Of a stretch of 64,000 bases of DNA, positions 1 through 9,629 are shown in pieces (within the stretch, counting starts at the first letter, position 1; each line of letters begins with the position of its first letter). The stretch comes from Trichomonas vaginalis G3. Lineage: Eukaryota > Parabasalia > Trichomonadida > Trichomonadidae. Position numbers and translations under genes: made by a program. Below the pieces are notes generated by a model. That model saw only the letters and a list, made by a program, of their open reading frames with translations, was not told where the DNA came from and made no database searches. Where the stretch lies: positions 26,380,082 through 26,444,081 of the forward strand of contig NC_067207.1 of assembly GCF_026262505.1 (NCBI RefSeq). The letters run 5' to 3'.

Positions 1-890
1 CTTACAACACCAAAACTCCAACGGTAGTACCTCCTCCTTCAGTTAATCCTCATCATTCACTTTATTATATCCATTTCAAACATAAAGAAGCAAAAAGATT
101 TTAAAAAGGATTTCAAGATATTAAATAAACCAATTGACCCGAAAATTCAACCGTTAAAGGAAAAATTTAGTCGCCCTTCATTTGCTCCATATCCATATTC
201 ATACGAAATCGATCATTTAGAATATTCAAAAGGAAACGTTACTTATTTATTTGCCATTAACATTAACACTAGATATTTAATTGCATTCGGTGAAAGGGAA
301 AACAGAACAGGAAACAAGAAGAGCTATACAATACTTACTAGATCATGAAAGAGTAGATAATATAAGGGTGATGTGATAAAGGATTTCAGGCAGCTATGGC
401 TTCATTATTTCCCACAAATTAATTTTTACTTTCATCCTCTCCATATACGTTCATAATAAAATAGTTGATGCGTAATGAGAACTCTTAGAGATGCGTTAGG
501 AGTTAACGTCAATATACTGGGATGGAAATCATGACTCCATCATACAGCAGTTAGTATATTATTACAATAATACATGGCATAGAACTATAAACATGAAACC
601 AGTGGAAATGAAAAATGATATTTCAAAAGAATGGGGATATATTAGAAAACAAATGGAAAGGTAAATGATGTTAAACGTGAACAAATTAATTCGGGCTCAT
701 GAATTTTAAACAAGGGGATAAAGTTTTGATTCATCTCGATTATGGAAAAACTGATAAATCAATGACAAAAAGAAGACGAAGATTTGACACAATAGCTGAA
801 TTTGTTAGATATATTAACGGCAATGCATTAGTTGAAGTTGACAATAAATTAATAGAAATTCCGATTTATTTATTACTCCATTATATTTAA
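1..890 (+). pseudogene. Retroviral-type integrase of element A (broken)
   Basis: Conceptual translation around 190-330 gives an integrase-core signature: an aspartate in a short IDHLE stretch, followed by a beta-strand segment reading YLFAININTRYL. That pattern is shared by rve/DDE integrases of Mavericks. Further right the text NNTWHRTI and a final basic, beta-rich segment at 699-890 (GDKVLIHLDYGKTDKS) resemble the C-terminal chromo/SH3-like DNA-binding part of the same protein. The enzyme would insert the element's linear DNA into the host genome. The 5' end lies outside the window, and the frame is interrupted several times, so this is a fossil. The integrase fragment of element B at 47,091-48,118 has the same general layout. 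Confidence 0.7.
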
Positions 891-919
891 ATAATATTTA
901 ATTTTTTATTTCGTAAGAA

Positions 920-1213
920 ATGAGTGACAACAAAGCATCAAGAGTCCTGATTCAATTAAGATTCAGAGTCCAGACGATGATATAAAAAGAAACTAAACAG
1001 AATTAAATCAAAATATGCTATTACAAAAAGAAGCCGCATGCGGTGGGGCCGAAAACGATAAAGAGAGGAAAGAAATAATCGAAAAAATTAGAACTTACCG
1101 TTTAATCCTTAAAACTGAGTGAAGCAAAATAAAAGAATTTAATAGAATAAATAAATTGATTGGAAGAGATGAATTTAATAAAGATGAATTTTTAAACTCT
1201 ATCCAAATTTAAT
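920..1213 (+). pseudogene. Small element A reading frames after the integrase
   Basis: Downstream of the integrase, on the same strand, is a short lysine- and isoleucine-rich reading frame beginning MSDNKASR and a second stretch containing KEAACGGAENDKERKEIIEK and ending near 1,213. Neither matches a family I can name. Small genes behind the integrase are usual in Mavericks. The region appears broken at least once. Function unknown; assignment to the element rests on position and strand. Confidence 0.4.
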
Positions 1214-1239
1214 TTTTATTCCTCATCTTCTTTCCATCA

Positions 1240-1371
1240 TTACTGCATAACCCATCTTCTCGGTTTTCGTGGTTTGTTGTTTTTAATTAGTTCTTGCATC
1301 ATTTTTATCATTTCCTCCCTTGTTATTTCGTGGTAAATTTTGAGCTTGTGGGGTATCCATTTATATAAAAT
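1240..1371 (-). CDS. Small basic reading frame of element A
   Basis: On the minus strand a short frame ends at about 1,240 with the basic, proline-bearing text NNKPRKPRRWVMQ. An overlapping frame begins MDTPQAQNLPRNN. Both are too short for a family call. The region lies between the integrase and the inverted copy of the GTGAC repeat. It may be a small element gene or simply a remnant. Confidence 0.25.
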   Translation of the reverse strand: MLYKWIPHKLKIYHEITREEMIKMMQELIKNNKPRKPRRWVMQ

Positions 1372-1395
1372 AAAATTTTGTTATCAGTTATTTTA

Positions 1396-1525
1396 TCGTT
1401 AATGGTTTTTAGGTTATTCAATAATTAATTATTTTGAATAACTGAAGGTGTCACTACGTCACCATGTGTCACTCGGTTAATTAACTTCTCTTAAAAAATG
1501 AGACAACATGACATTTTGACAACAC
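1396..1525 (-). repeat. GTGAC-iteron repeat, inverted copy
   Basis: About 130 bp that match, in reverse complement, the two tandem units at 3,922-4,236. The core holds three GTGAC words at short spacing (read on the minus strand as GTGACACATGGTGACGTAGT), an AT-rich palindrome AATTAATTATT, and the word AACCTAAAAACCATTAACG. With the two direct copies on the other side it brackets the primase-helicase gene. Spaced GTGAC words look like a binding site array for a replication initiator or regulator. That role is inference. Confidence 0.75.
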
Positions 1526-1589
1526 AGCAGGATTAATGCAAAAATAAATTCAATCATACTTTATAAAGCTTCATTTACAGGTTTCATCG

Positions 1590-3858
1590 TCAGTAAATAA
1601 TCTCATTATCGTTTTGTTCAACCTGTTTATATAATCCTTTCATTTCTTCTTTCAAAACATAACACCATGTTTGTTTACCATCTATTCTTCTCTGTTTCTT
1701 ATCACATTTATCTTTAATGCTCATTTGAAATTCTTGTTTCATGTCTGATGGTTTGCAGAATAGAGCATTTTTAACACGTCATACCTGCACACAATTCATC
1801 ATAATGTGTATTTATCCATACATCTAAAGGATTTGTTGATAATTCAATTAAATCTTGTTTGGCTTCAGTCATCGGTATGATTCGTACGTTAAATGATGAA
1901 AGGTCATATTGCATAAAATATGTTAGTAAATATCATAAAATTCCTTTGGCATGAATCCATTAAATTCTTGAAGTAATCAAATTGACCCTTGAATTTACCA
2001 TTAACTCTTAAAACTACGTATCTTCTGTCTCCAACTTCAATTTTGACAGGGTAAACGTTATTAGTTACCAAAATGAAGTTTGCAACATTCTGAGCAGTTC
2101 TTCTGGGTTGATTCTTTTCATTAATTCTAATCTCATTATCCGTAATAATTGATTTCAAAGCTTGAAGTTTGCGAGTCTGTCTTCACCTACATTCTTGAGT
2201 TCATTAAGTACAAGAAACATTTTATTCTCAACCACCGAATTGAAATTACCCGTTAGCTCACCTATTTCGGTAATGTTTTTACATGAATAACCGGCGAGAA
2301 GTTCAGAAATAATGTCTGTAAATCTGTTTTTACCTGTTCCCTGAAGTCCTTTCAAAATAATTGCTGTTTCATTCTTGATTCCAGGATGTTGAATCATTGA
2401 TGCAATCCAGCCGAGAAGGTATTTATACACTTCATCGTTATTATCACAAATGCTTCTTTAATGAATTCATAAACATCTCAATTTTTGAGTAATCAAGCTT
2501 TTCGAGAATGTTGTATTTATAACCCTGAAACGTTGAGAAACATCTGGGGAATCAGATTTAAAGCAAACCCCTTAACGGTTAATGAAGATAATTGATTTAA
2601 TAGTACGTCCCATGCTGTTATGGTTTTACCTTCTTCTTTAAATAATTTAATCATTTTGAGTGACTCTTTCATGTTTGGAAGAACGAATGATATTTGATTC
2701 ATTTTGTCGTGGATATTATAGTCCTTTTGAATGAAATATTTGTTTCCACAATCTACAAAACGGATTACACGTGATAAATCCTCAATTACTTCAGAACTGT
2801 TTTTATACTGATGATTTTCAGCCTTGCGTCTAATATCTGTTATCAAAAACGAGTCATCAAGTTTTATATCAAATGTTATTTTTGGCTTACGTAATAAAGG
2901 TAAACATATTCATCATAATATTCCTTTTGATATAGTTTTAGAATCTTCACTAAAACAAATGGAGAAGTCATTAAATGTGCATATCTACTACGTGCTTTTT
3001 CAAAATTACTTTTAGCATTTTCAGTTAAATTGCAGAAGTTATAAAGTTATCGTATGCTTCATTAATTAAATGATTAGGTAACGAATTAATTGCTTGAAAC
3101 AGTGTGAATAATGTAACTTCTTTTTCTAAATTCATGTTTCCACGTCATTATGACTTAACTTCAAAATCACTGATGCCATCAACTATGCTCCGGGCAAGTT
3201 TATCGTCAATGTTTACATCTTTGTTTTCATTCATGATAGTCTTTATTTCTTCATTCTTTTGTTCAACTCTTACCTTAATATTCAAATCATTTAATATATC
3301 ATTCACTGTTCTAGTTATGGTCGAGTCATAACTTCCACGAATGAATGGGTATGTTTTTATTGGTTCTGTTGCATTCTTGCGAACTCTTGAATCAGCCATA
3401 ACCACTAATGAACGCTTTGAATCATCAATAGAAGTCATGATATCGATATCATAATCATTGCAGGAATAACATTTAATCATTCTGTTCGAAACTGCATAGA
3501 AGAAATTAGCGTTACAATAAATGTGAAGACCTCCTGAAGCGGTTTTAACAATAACATCTTTATCCGAAAGTTTTGATAAAATATCTTTTCTAACTGTTTC
3601 TTTAAGTTCATCATTGTACGATTTATTGATATCAACATCTATAATCGTTAAATTTGAAATTTTATTTACTAATAAAGCTGTACCAGTTTTCCTTCCTCTT
3701 CCTCCATCATGTTTGAGGTAGTTATGTAAATCAATCTTGTTTTCACCAATTCTTTCGTTGAGGGTTTTAGTTTCTGCCACAACTAATTCCTCAGCTAATG
3801 AATCAATAACTTTTTCATCAGAAACGATATAGTTGCTGTTGTTGTTTGTTGCTGTCAT
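1590..3858 (-). pseudogene. Primase-superfamily 3 helicase of element A (broken)
   Basis: The N-terminal part (3,148-3,858) reads as a PrimPol-type primase: it contains LTIIDVDINKSY, a typical acidic metal-binding strand, and an SGGLHIYCNA segment like the G-G-x-H-x-Y motif of prim-pol domains. Further along (about 2,155-2,430) is a Walker A loop GLQGTGKNRF, followed by an acidic NKMFLVLNE strand that fits Walker B of superfamily-3 helicases of the D5/poxvirus type. The protein would prime and unwind viral DNA. The coding region is interrupted several times and is a fossil. It is bracketed by inverted GTGAC repeats. Such primase-helicases are standard in Polinton-like viruses but not in classical PolB-bearing Mavericks. 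Confidence 0.75.
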
Positions 3859-3921
3859 TTATATAGGAATAAAAAAATAAAAATAATTTTAAATCTAACT
3901 TTATTTTTGGACTGCATCAAA

Positions 3922-4236
3922 TTTCCAGGACTGTTGTCAAAATGTCATGTTGTCACACTTTTTAAGAGAAGTTAATTAACCGAGTGACACATGGTGACGT
4001 AGTGACACCTTCAGTTATTCAAAAATAATTAATTATTGAATAACCTAAAAACCATTAACGTAAACATAAACGATAAAATTTATTTCCAGGACTGTTGTCA
4101 AAATGTCATGTTGTCTCATTTTTTAAGAGAAGTTAATTAACCGAGTGACACATGGTGACGTAGTGACACCTTCAGTTATTCAAAAATAATTAATTATTGA
4201 ATAACCTAAAAACCATTAACGATAAAATATATTTTT
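3922..4236. repeat. Two tandem GTGAC-iteron units
   Basis: Two direct copies of a unit about 160 bp long: the word ATTTCCAGGACTGTTGTC occurs at 3,921 and again 161 bp later at 4,082. Each unit carries GTGACACATGGTGACGTAGT (three GTGAC words counting the next one), the palindrome AATAATTAATTATT and AACCTAAAAACCATTAACG. The first unit has a short extra insert near its end. A third copy lies inverted at 1,396-1,525. The array fills the gap between the primase-helicase and the fibre gene, so it may hold divergent promoters or a replication start. Confidence 0.8.
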
Positions 4237-4378
4237 GGTCGTTTATGACAAAAATAAATGGTTCATTTACTCACAATATTTTTGTACAAAACGACCCCAA
4301 ACTTTTAACTTCTTTTCTGCAGTTCATCTATTACTTCATTACCTAATTAATTACAGACATAAAATATATTTAGTTCAT

Positions 4379-5911
4379 TCATTGAACTCTATACCATGCG
4401 AATATAGTCACAAATGGTGGCATGTAATCTTTACCCAAGCCTGTTGGATTTGTTGTGAAAGTATGGACATGATTTCCTCCTGGTTCAGTTTGTCGAAAAG
4501 TCTTTTTTGTTGAATCGTTATAAGCTGGAGATAAAACATCATTGCCAGCTTCATAGTCTGAGTTGTATAATGGGTGGTCTCTTAATGAGTGGCTATGGTC
4601 GCCAGAAAAGTTTGTAGTTCCTGTATGAGTGTGCGGTGGAAGGTTTGCTTCTTTAATTTTCTTCGAACCTCCTGTTTGCTTTGAATATCTAGCACAGTAT
4701 AAGAATTTATCTACAATCTGCTTCCACGTACCAAAACCTAAAACTGTTGCTGGATTTGTTGAATTCATTGACGTATAAATAAAACCAACAGGATATAATG
4801 TTTGAAGTATTTCATTTTTCATGTTTGTAATCACATCATTTACTTCCGACTTCTTTGCATAATTTTCATCAACATAAGTTTTATCTGCTTTAAGGTCTAA
4901 ACATCCTGAAACCCATCCTGTATCAGCTTTAACTTTAAAAGTCTCCGATGTCCATTCCTTATCCGCCTTCTTCTCTAACTCATCGTTAACATAAGTTTTA
5001 TCTGCTTTAAGGTCTAAACATCCTGAAACCCATCCTGTATCAGCTTTAACTTTAAAAGTCTCCGATGTCCATTCCTTATCCGCCTTCTTCTCTAACTCAT
5101 CGTTAACATAAGTTTTATCTGCTTTAAGGTCTAAACATCCTGAAACCCATCCTGTATCAGCTTTAACTTTAAAAGTCTCCGATGTCCATTCCTTATCCGC
5201 CTTCTTCTCTAACTCATCGTTAACATAAGTTTTATCTGCTTTAAGGTCTAAACATCCTGAAACCCATCCTGTATCAGCTTTAACTTTAAAAGTCTCCGAT
5301 GTCCATTCATGATACCATTCAACCTTTTCTTTAATTTCATTATCTTTTTCATCAACATAAACCAAATTTGCCTTCTTCATTAATTCACTATCCACATATT
5401 CCTTATCCACCTTCTTCATTAACTCACTATCCACATAAACCAAATTTGCTTTCTTCATTAACTCACTATCCACATATTCCTTATCTACCTTCTTATTTAA
5501 TTCACTATCCACATATTCCTTATCTGCTTTCTTCATTAACTCACTATCCACATATTCCTTATCTGCTTTCTTCATTATGTCGTTTAGGAAACCTTCTATG
5601 AATTCCTCATTTAAATTAAATCTTCCAATCTTCAAAACTTTAGGAAATGCATTTAATGCGTAATATCTCTGTTCTTCTGGTGGAATTGATGTTATATCAT
5701 CCGTTATTCCTTTAATTTTTGAATTCATAAATAAAATTTCTTTTATATTTGATATCACTGCACCGCCTTTGCAAACGAATTCGAAATGGTCATTTTTCAA
5801 TACTATCTCCAAATCTCCATATTTCAACCTTTGCGTTTGTTCTGCCGTCTTTGAATTATATGCATATATGGCGTATGTAATAAGTTGTTGTGGTTGCTGT
5901 TGTTTAATCAT
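4379..5911 (-). CDS. Phage-like fibre protein of element A
   Basis: A 510-residue frame that looks whole. After an N-terminal region of about 120 residues comes a stalk built from repeats: six units of 13 residues of the type KKADKEYVDSEL, then four near-identical 39-residue units containing WTSETFKVKADTGWVSGCLD. The C-terminal 130 residues begin YPVGFIYTSMNSTNP and contain GFGTWKQIVDKFLY and LPPHTHTGTT. This is the signature of the head domain of phage short tail fibres or baseplate Gp10-like proteins. The product is probably a trimeric surface fibre for attachment. It lies on the same strand as the capsid genes. A fibre with the same plan occurs in element B. Confidence 0.8.
   Translation of the reverse strand: MIKQQQPQQLITYAIYAYNSKTAEQTQRLKYGDLEIVLKNDHFEFVCKGGAVISNIKEILFMNSKIKGITDDITSIPPEEQRYYALNAFPKVLKIGRFNLNEEFIEGFLNDIMKKADKEYVDSELMKKADKEYVDSELNKKVDKEYVDSELMKKANLVYVDSELMKKVDKEYVDSELMKKANLVYVDEKDNEIKEKVEWYHEWTSETFKVKADTGWVSGCLDLKADKTYVNDELEKKADKEWTSETFKVKADTGWVSGCLDLKADKTYVNDELEKKADKEWTSETFKVKADTGWVSGCLDLKADKTYVNDELEKKADKEWTSETFKVKADTGWVSGCLDLKADKTYVDENYAKKSEVNDVITNMKNEILQTLYPVGFIYTSMNSTNPATVLGFGTWKQIVDKFLYCARYSKQTGGSKKIKEANLPPHTHTGTTNFSGDHSHSLRDHPLYNSDYEAGNDVLSPAYNDSTKKTFRQTEPGGNHVHTFTTNPTGLGKDYMPPFVTIFAWYRVQ
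4850..5580 (-). repeat. Coding tandem repeats of the fibre stalk
   Basis: The word GTCTCCGATGTCCATTC recurs at 4,941, 5,058, 5,175 and 5,292, giving an exact period of 117 bp (39 codons). The copies are almost identical at DNA level. To their right are six units of 39 bp (13 codons), recognisable by CTATCCACATA. Both periods are multiples of three and keep the frame open. The near identity of the 117-bp units points to recent amplification or gene conversion. Confidence 0.9.
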
Positions 5912-5935
5912 TTATTATGATTTAAAAATAAATAT

Positions 5936-6646
5936 TTAATCCGTTATCTCATCAGCTATTTTCTCTATTTGAAATTGCCATAATATTTCATTTATAAATT
6001 CTAAATCACAATCAAATAGGTCAGTTATTCTAAATTTAATATTTGATAAATCTTTTGAATGAAGAATAAATGAATTCCCGGATAATTGAAACGGATATGA
6101 TAAAGAAAATGTGTTTAAGTTGATGGATAAAATGTTTTGTATTGATGGGTAAGAGTTAGGGTCTAATGTTTGATGTGAAAATCTCATTGGGGTATTAACT
6201 TTATCACATTTGATTAAAATGAAATTGGAACCAGTGTCAGAATACAAAACATCCCCAACATCTTTTTCAAAATTTAATATCCCCAACAATGAACGAAGAT
6301 GAGGAGTACAAAATTTAATTTTCAGCGGGAATTTAATAAGGTTATTTATTTCATCAAGTTCAAAAAGTTTATCAGGTTTTGATTTAAAATTTTCTTCATA
6401 CCATACGATAAATGATTCATTTAAATAACTTAAAATCATGTTAATATCCCATTTCGCTATCACATTATTTATATACATATCATACGTTTTTTCAAGGTCA
6501 TCTTTAATAAATGATATATAATCTGAAGGGTCTAAAAGAATGGGATTAAATTTACCACTCACAGAAACGAGAGTAACATTATAAATTCCGCTAACTGTTA
6601 AATTTAATTCACAGTTATTATTCGAAATAATATTGATAATTGACAT
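5936..6646 (-). CDS. Conserved Polinton structural-type protein, 236 residues
   Basis: The frame is open from an ATG at 6,646. It contains the text FILIKCDKV followed by a beta-rich C-terminal half ending in IKFRITDLFDCDLEF. I recall this strand-rich pattern (C-D-x-V, then I-x-F-x-I-T-D near the end) from uncharacterised proteins of Polintons and related viruses, but I cannot attach a proven role. The gene sits head to tail with the fibre gene, only about 25 bp away, and divergently from the gene starting near 6,666. A minor virion protein is the best guess. Confidence 0.5.
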   Translation of the reverse strand: MSIINIISNNNCELNLTVSGIYNVTLVSVSGKFNPILLDPSDYISFIKDDLEKTYDMYINNVIAKWDINMILSYLNESFIVWYEENFKSKPDKLFELDEINNLIKFPLKIKFCTPHLRSLLGILNFEKDVGDVLYSDTGSNFILIKCDKVNTPMRFSHQTLDPNSYPSIQNILSINLNTFSLSYPFQLSGNSFILHSKDLSNIKFRITDLFDCDLEFINEILWQFQIEKIADEITD

Positions 6647-6665
6647 TTTTATTACGATTAAAAAT

Positions 6666-7145
6666 ATGGTAAAGCGTTATTTTCCAGTGATAAATAAAAC
6701 TAGAATAAGATTACCTCAAGAATTCATAAATTCAACGAATAAGAAATTCATTCATGTTATAAATTTTAGTGTTTTCAGAAAATATGAGTCAGTGTCATAT
6801 TCATCAACAGGTTATATTTCACTTCATTCAAATTTAGTTCAATCAAACCCATATAATGACCATTTCATAAGATTTTCAGATGGTATTAAAAATGTAATTG
6901 ATAGATTAAAATATGAACAGATTGACAATATCGAATTTTTGGAATTTTGGTTTAAATATCCCGATGGAAAAAAGATTGAAGTTAAAGATAAAGCTGATAC
7001 TATAACAAAAACAATTACAATGACCGATCCGGATAGTGGGGAACAAAAAGAAATAAAACAAACGATAGAAACTGGTGAAAGGTCAATTATTATTGATTAT
7101 GATTCAAAGGATTATTATTCGATAATGTTAATGCTTGAATATTAA
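6666..7145 (+). CDS. Element A protein of unknown function, about 159 residues
   Basis: A plus-strand frame starting at the ATG of MVKRYFPVINK and ending at 7,145. An in-frame TTG further upstream is not needed. It is basic at the N-terminus, then mixed beta-rich, with a lysine/threonine-rich stretch TITKTITMTDPDSGEQKEIK. It is divergent from the 236-residue gene and converges on the minus-strand gene ending at 7,142, so both intergenic gaps are tiny. I do not recognise the family. Confidence 0.5.
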   Translation: MVKRYFPVINKTRIRLPQEFINSTNKKFIHVINFSVFRKYESVSYSSTGYISLHSNLVQSNPYNDHFIRFSDGIKNVIDRLKYEQIDNIEFLEFWFKYPDGKKIEVKDKADTITKTITMTDPDSGEQKEIKQTIETGERSIIIDYDSKDYYSIMLMLEY

Positions 7146-7811
7146 ATAGCCTTAACAAAGAATTTTTCAAGTGATATTTTATATTCATCAACTATTTTAT
7201 TATAAATATCATTATATGTTAAATGAAGTTCAGTTGTTGTTCCGTTCTTTGATATCTTAATTGTGCTAATATCCTTTATAGGATTTATTTTTGCAACTGT
7301 TCCGCAGCATGAAACCTCATCATCTATGAAAAATTGAATCTTAACGTCTGAATCTTGAACATCACAAAGAATGGCGATAATGTGAATTAATGATTCATAA
7401 GGTAAAATAATTAAACCGGATTGGTCAATTAAATTTATTATTGAATCATAATTATTAATTATTATATCACGGTAAATTTTCATTAATTCAGAATTAATGT
7501 CTATTTTATATGGGTTCTCGATGTTTGATGAAAGAGGGGGGGTATGTTGGATAAGTGGGAATTTCAACAGGTTCTTTACCGGGTTCAGATAAAATGATTG
7601 GGTCTCCATTCTCATGGTTTTCTTCATTCTCCTCATTCTTCGGTAAGTCACGAGTTAATAAATTTGGTTGAGTTGCTGACCTTGTTAATTCAGGGCTAAC
7701 ATTAACTTTAACATTTTGAATAATTCGTGATTTATCATCATTTACGTTATAACCAACCGTAATCTCTGCTTTTGCGTTAGTGTTCTTTTGACTAGTGAAA
7801 CGTCTTCTCAT
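7142..7811 (-). pseudogene. Element A structural-type coding region (broken)
   Basis: Two overlapping minus-strand frames cover this stretch. The upstream one begins MRRRFTSQKNTNAKAEITVG with a strongly basic start. The downstream one has a globular, isoleucine-rich C-terminal part containing QFFIDDEVSCCGTVAKINP. They probably belong to one former gene, and at least one break is present. The basic N-terminus and the position beside capsid genes suggest a virion or DNA-binding protein. I do not recognise the family. Confidence 0.4.
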
Positions 7812-7843
7812 TTATAATCGAATAAAAAAATATATTTAAACTT

Positions 7844-8668
7844 TTATTTTGCTGGAACTTTTGAATCTATTATTCCCTGTATTTGTTCATGAAGTTGATT
7901 TTTAGCTGTTTCATCGAAATTAATAGACCGAATATATTCATTAATTGCATTCTTATAATCATCTGATTTCTCAAATTTTCTTTTATCTGATTCCTTAACT
8001 AAATCATAAGTTAAACCTCGTTGCTGATATAATGGTTTCTTAATTAAATCTTTGAATGCTTGAGATAAAGCACCTGATGCAATTCTTGCTACTATAATTG
8101 GTTGGAATTGCTGTTTAAGTTCATCTTTAACATTTGCGAAAACTGGATCGAATAAAGCAACTTTAAAGAATTTCTTAGCTGAAATTTCAGGTCTAATATT
8201 TGCATATTGACCATCAAACTGGTTAGAATATCGTGGTAATCCATCCGGTCCCTCTTCAATAGCATTTAATTCTTCATTGAAATAAGAATATGGATTATGA
8301 CGGTATGAATTAATTGGACCATTTTCACCTTCTCCAATGTATTGTTTAACAGCTTTTCCATTTTCATCAAATTGCATAGGATAACGTTCATTATATGCTT
8401 TACGTTTAGGATAATCAGATATAGTTAATTTATAACCATTTATGACTTTAATATTACCTTGACCATCAGTAACGAAAACTTCATTTATACCATCAGGTTT
8501 TCCATTTGGACCCGTAATGTCTGCTTCGTGTGCTTCCCAATTTGGACCATGACGTTTGGCATATGCTTGAGCTTCTGGTAATGTTAAAACGTTTCTCATT
8601 TGTTTAACATCTTTTTGAAGACCAGCAACAATATGAACTAATTCTTTCATTCCATCAGGAACTTTCAT
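7844..8668 (-). CDS. Conserved Polinton virion-type protein, 274 residues
   Basis: The frame from 8,668 to 7,844 has a coiled N-terminus ([20 protein letters not shown]), then a distinctive block [20 protein letters not shown] followed by [15 protein letters not shown] associate this D-G-x-x-E-V-x-V ... V-N-G-Y ... S-D-Y pattern with a conserved protein of unknown role in Polintons and Polinton-like viruses. It lies between the ATPase and a broken structural gene on the same strand. A minor capsid or assembly role is likely but unproven. Confidence 0.5.
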   Translation of the reverse strand: MKVPDGMKELVHIVAGLQKDVKQMRNVLTLPEAQAYAKRHGPNWEAHEADITGPNGKPDGINEVFVTDGQGNIKVINGYKLTISDYPKRKAYNERYPMQFDENGKAVKQYIGEGENGPINSYRHNPYSYFNEELNAIEEGPDGLPRYSNQFDGQYANIRPEISAKKFFKVALFDPVFANVKDELKQQFQPIIVARIASGALSQAFKDLIKKPLYQQRGLTYDLVKESDKRKFEKSDDYKNAINEYIRSINFDETAKNQLHEQIQGIIDSKVPAK

Positions 8669-8902
8669 AGTTCTATTATATGCACCCTTTTTGTTTGTTC
8701 CTTGTTTTAATGGAACTGTAGAAGATTTACCATTCTGTCATGTTTAATTATAAATAAAAATAAAATTAATTATAAAAAGTTAATCAAATTTAACACTTCC
8801 TTTATTTAAATCAACTATTATTTTTCCATGTTCACCTAATTGCTGATATTGTGTAAAGTTCATTAATGCTCATTGGTAAATTCACTTGATAAAGCATAAC
8901 GT

Positions 8903-9601
8903 TCAACTGTTGACGACTAAACCCACTGAAAATGAAAGTGTTGATAGATTTGATTTAATGTTTGTGCTTAATGCTTTGAAGTATTGAACAGCCATGAAGA
9001 ATGAACACTGAATGTGTCGACATTGAGTTAATAACTGATTAAAATATGATTTCTCATTTGTTATTAGTTTTGATTTCACTGCATCATCTAGAAAAATGAG
9101 TGAATGCAAAAATTCTCTATCAAAATTTGAAATAGAAAGTGTTTCAAATAATTCATCCCGTTGTTTATCAATAATTTTATCCTCTAATCCTTGCTTCTTG
9201 ATTGTATTATATAATTCTTTATACATTAAAAAGTTTTTAAATAATCTTCTGCTTCTTCTTGTGATAAATAAATAAATTGGGATTTTGATTAAATGCTTTA
9301 AAGATTCAAATGTATCATCTGAAGGTGAACCTGAACGGTTGATATAAATTAACACATGTGAATGGGGGAAGTTTAGCAATAATGATAATTTGTTTTAATA
9401 TCGTTAATGTTTACCTTTATTTTGTTTACCAATTGCTGCAGTGATTGAATTTAAGTAACATTCAGAATATGGAATTTTCATTAATTTTTCCTTAGATAGA
9501 GCATTTCTATTATCACTCAATGCTTCATTAATCATATCATCTACGTATGTATTATATACTCCTGCTAATTCTTCATAAGGGGTGGATGAATTTAAATCCA
9601 T
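8903..9601 (-). pseudogene. FtsK/HerA-type genome-packaging ATPase (broken)
   Basis: The N-terminal frame ends in a P-loop-like GKQNKGK. The larger frame contains LIFLDDAVKSKL, a hydrophobic Walker B strand ending in DD, then CRHIQCSFFMAVQYFKAL, which matches the sensor region (R-H ... Q) of A32-like packaging ATPases. It would drive viral DNA into capsids. The gene is interrupted at least once. It lies just downstream of the capsid gene on the same strand, a common arrangement in Polintons. Confidence 0.65.
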
Positions 9602-9629
9602 TTAATCAAAAATAAATTTTATAATTTTA

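Noticed and set aside
4235-4513. 92-codon plus-strand frame at the end of the fibre gene
   Set aside because: Overlaps repeat DNA and the fibre head on the opposite strand; no conserved content.
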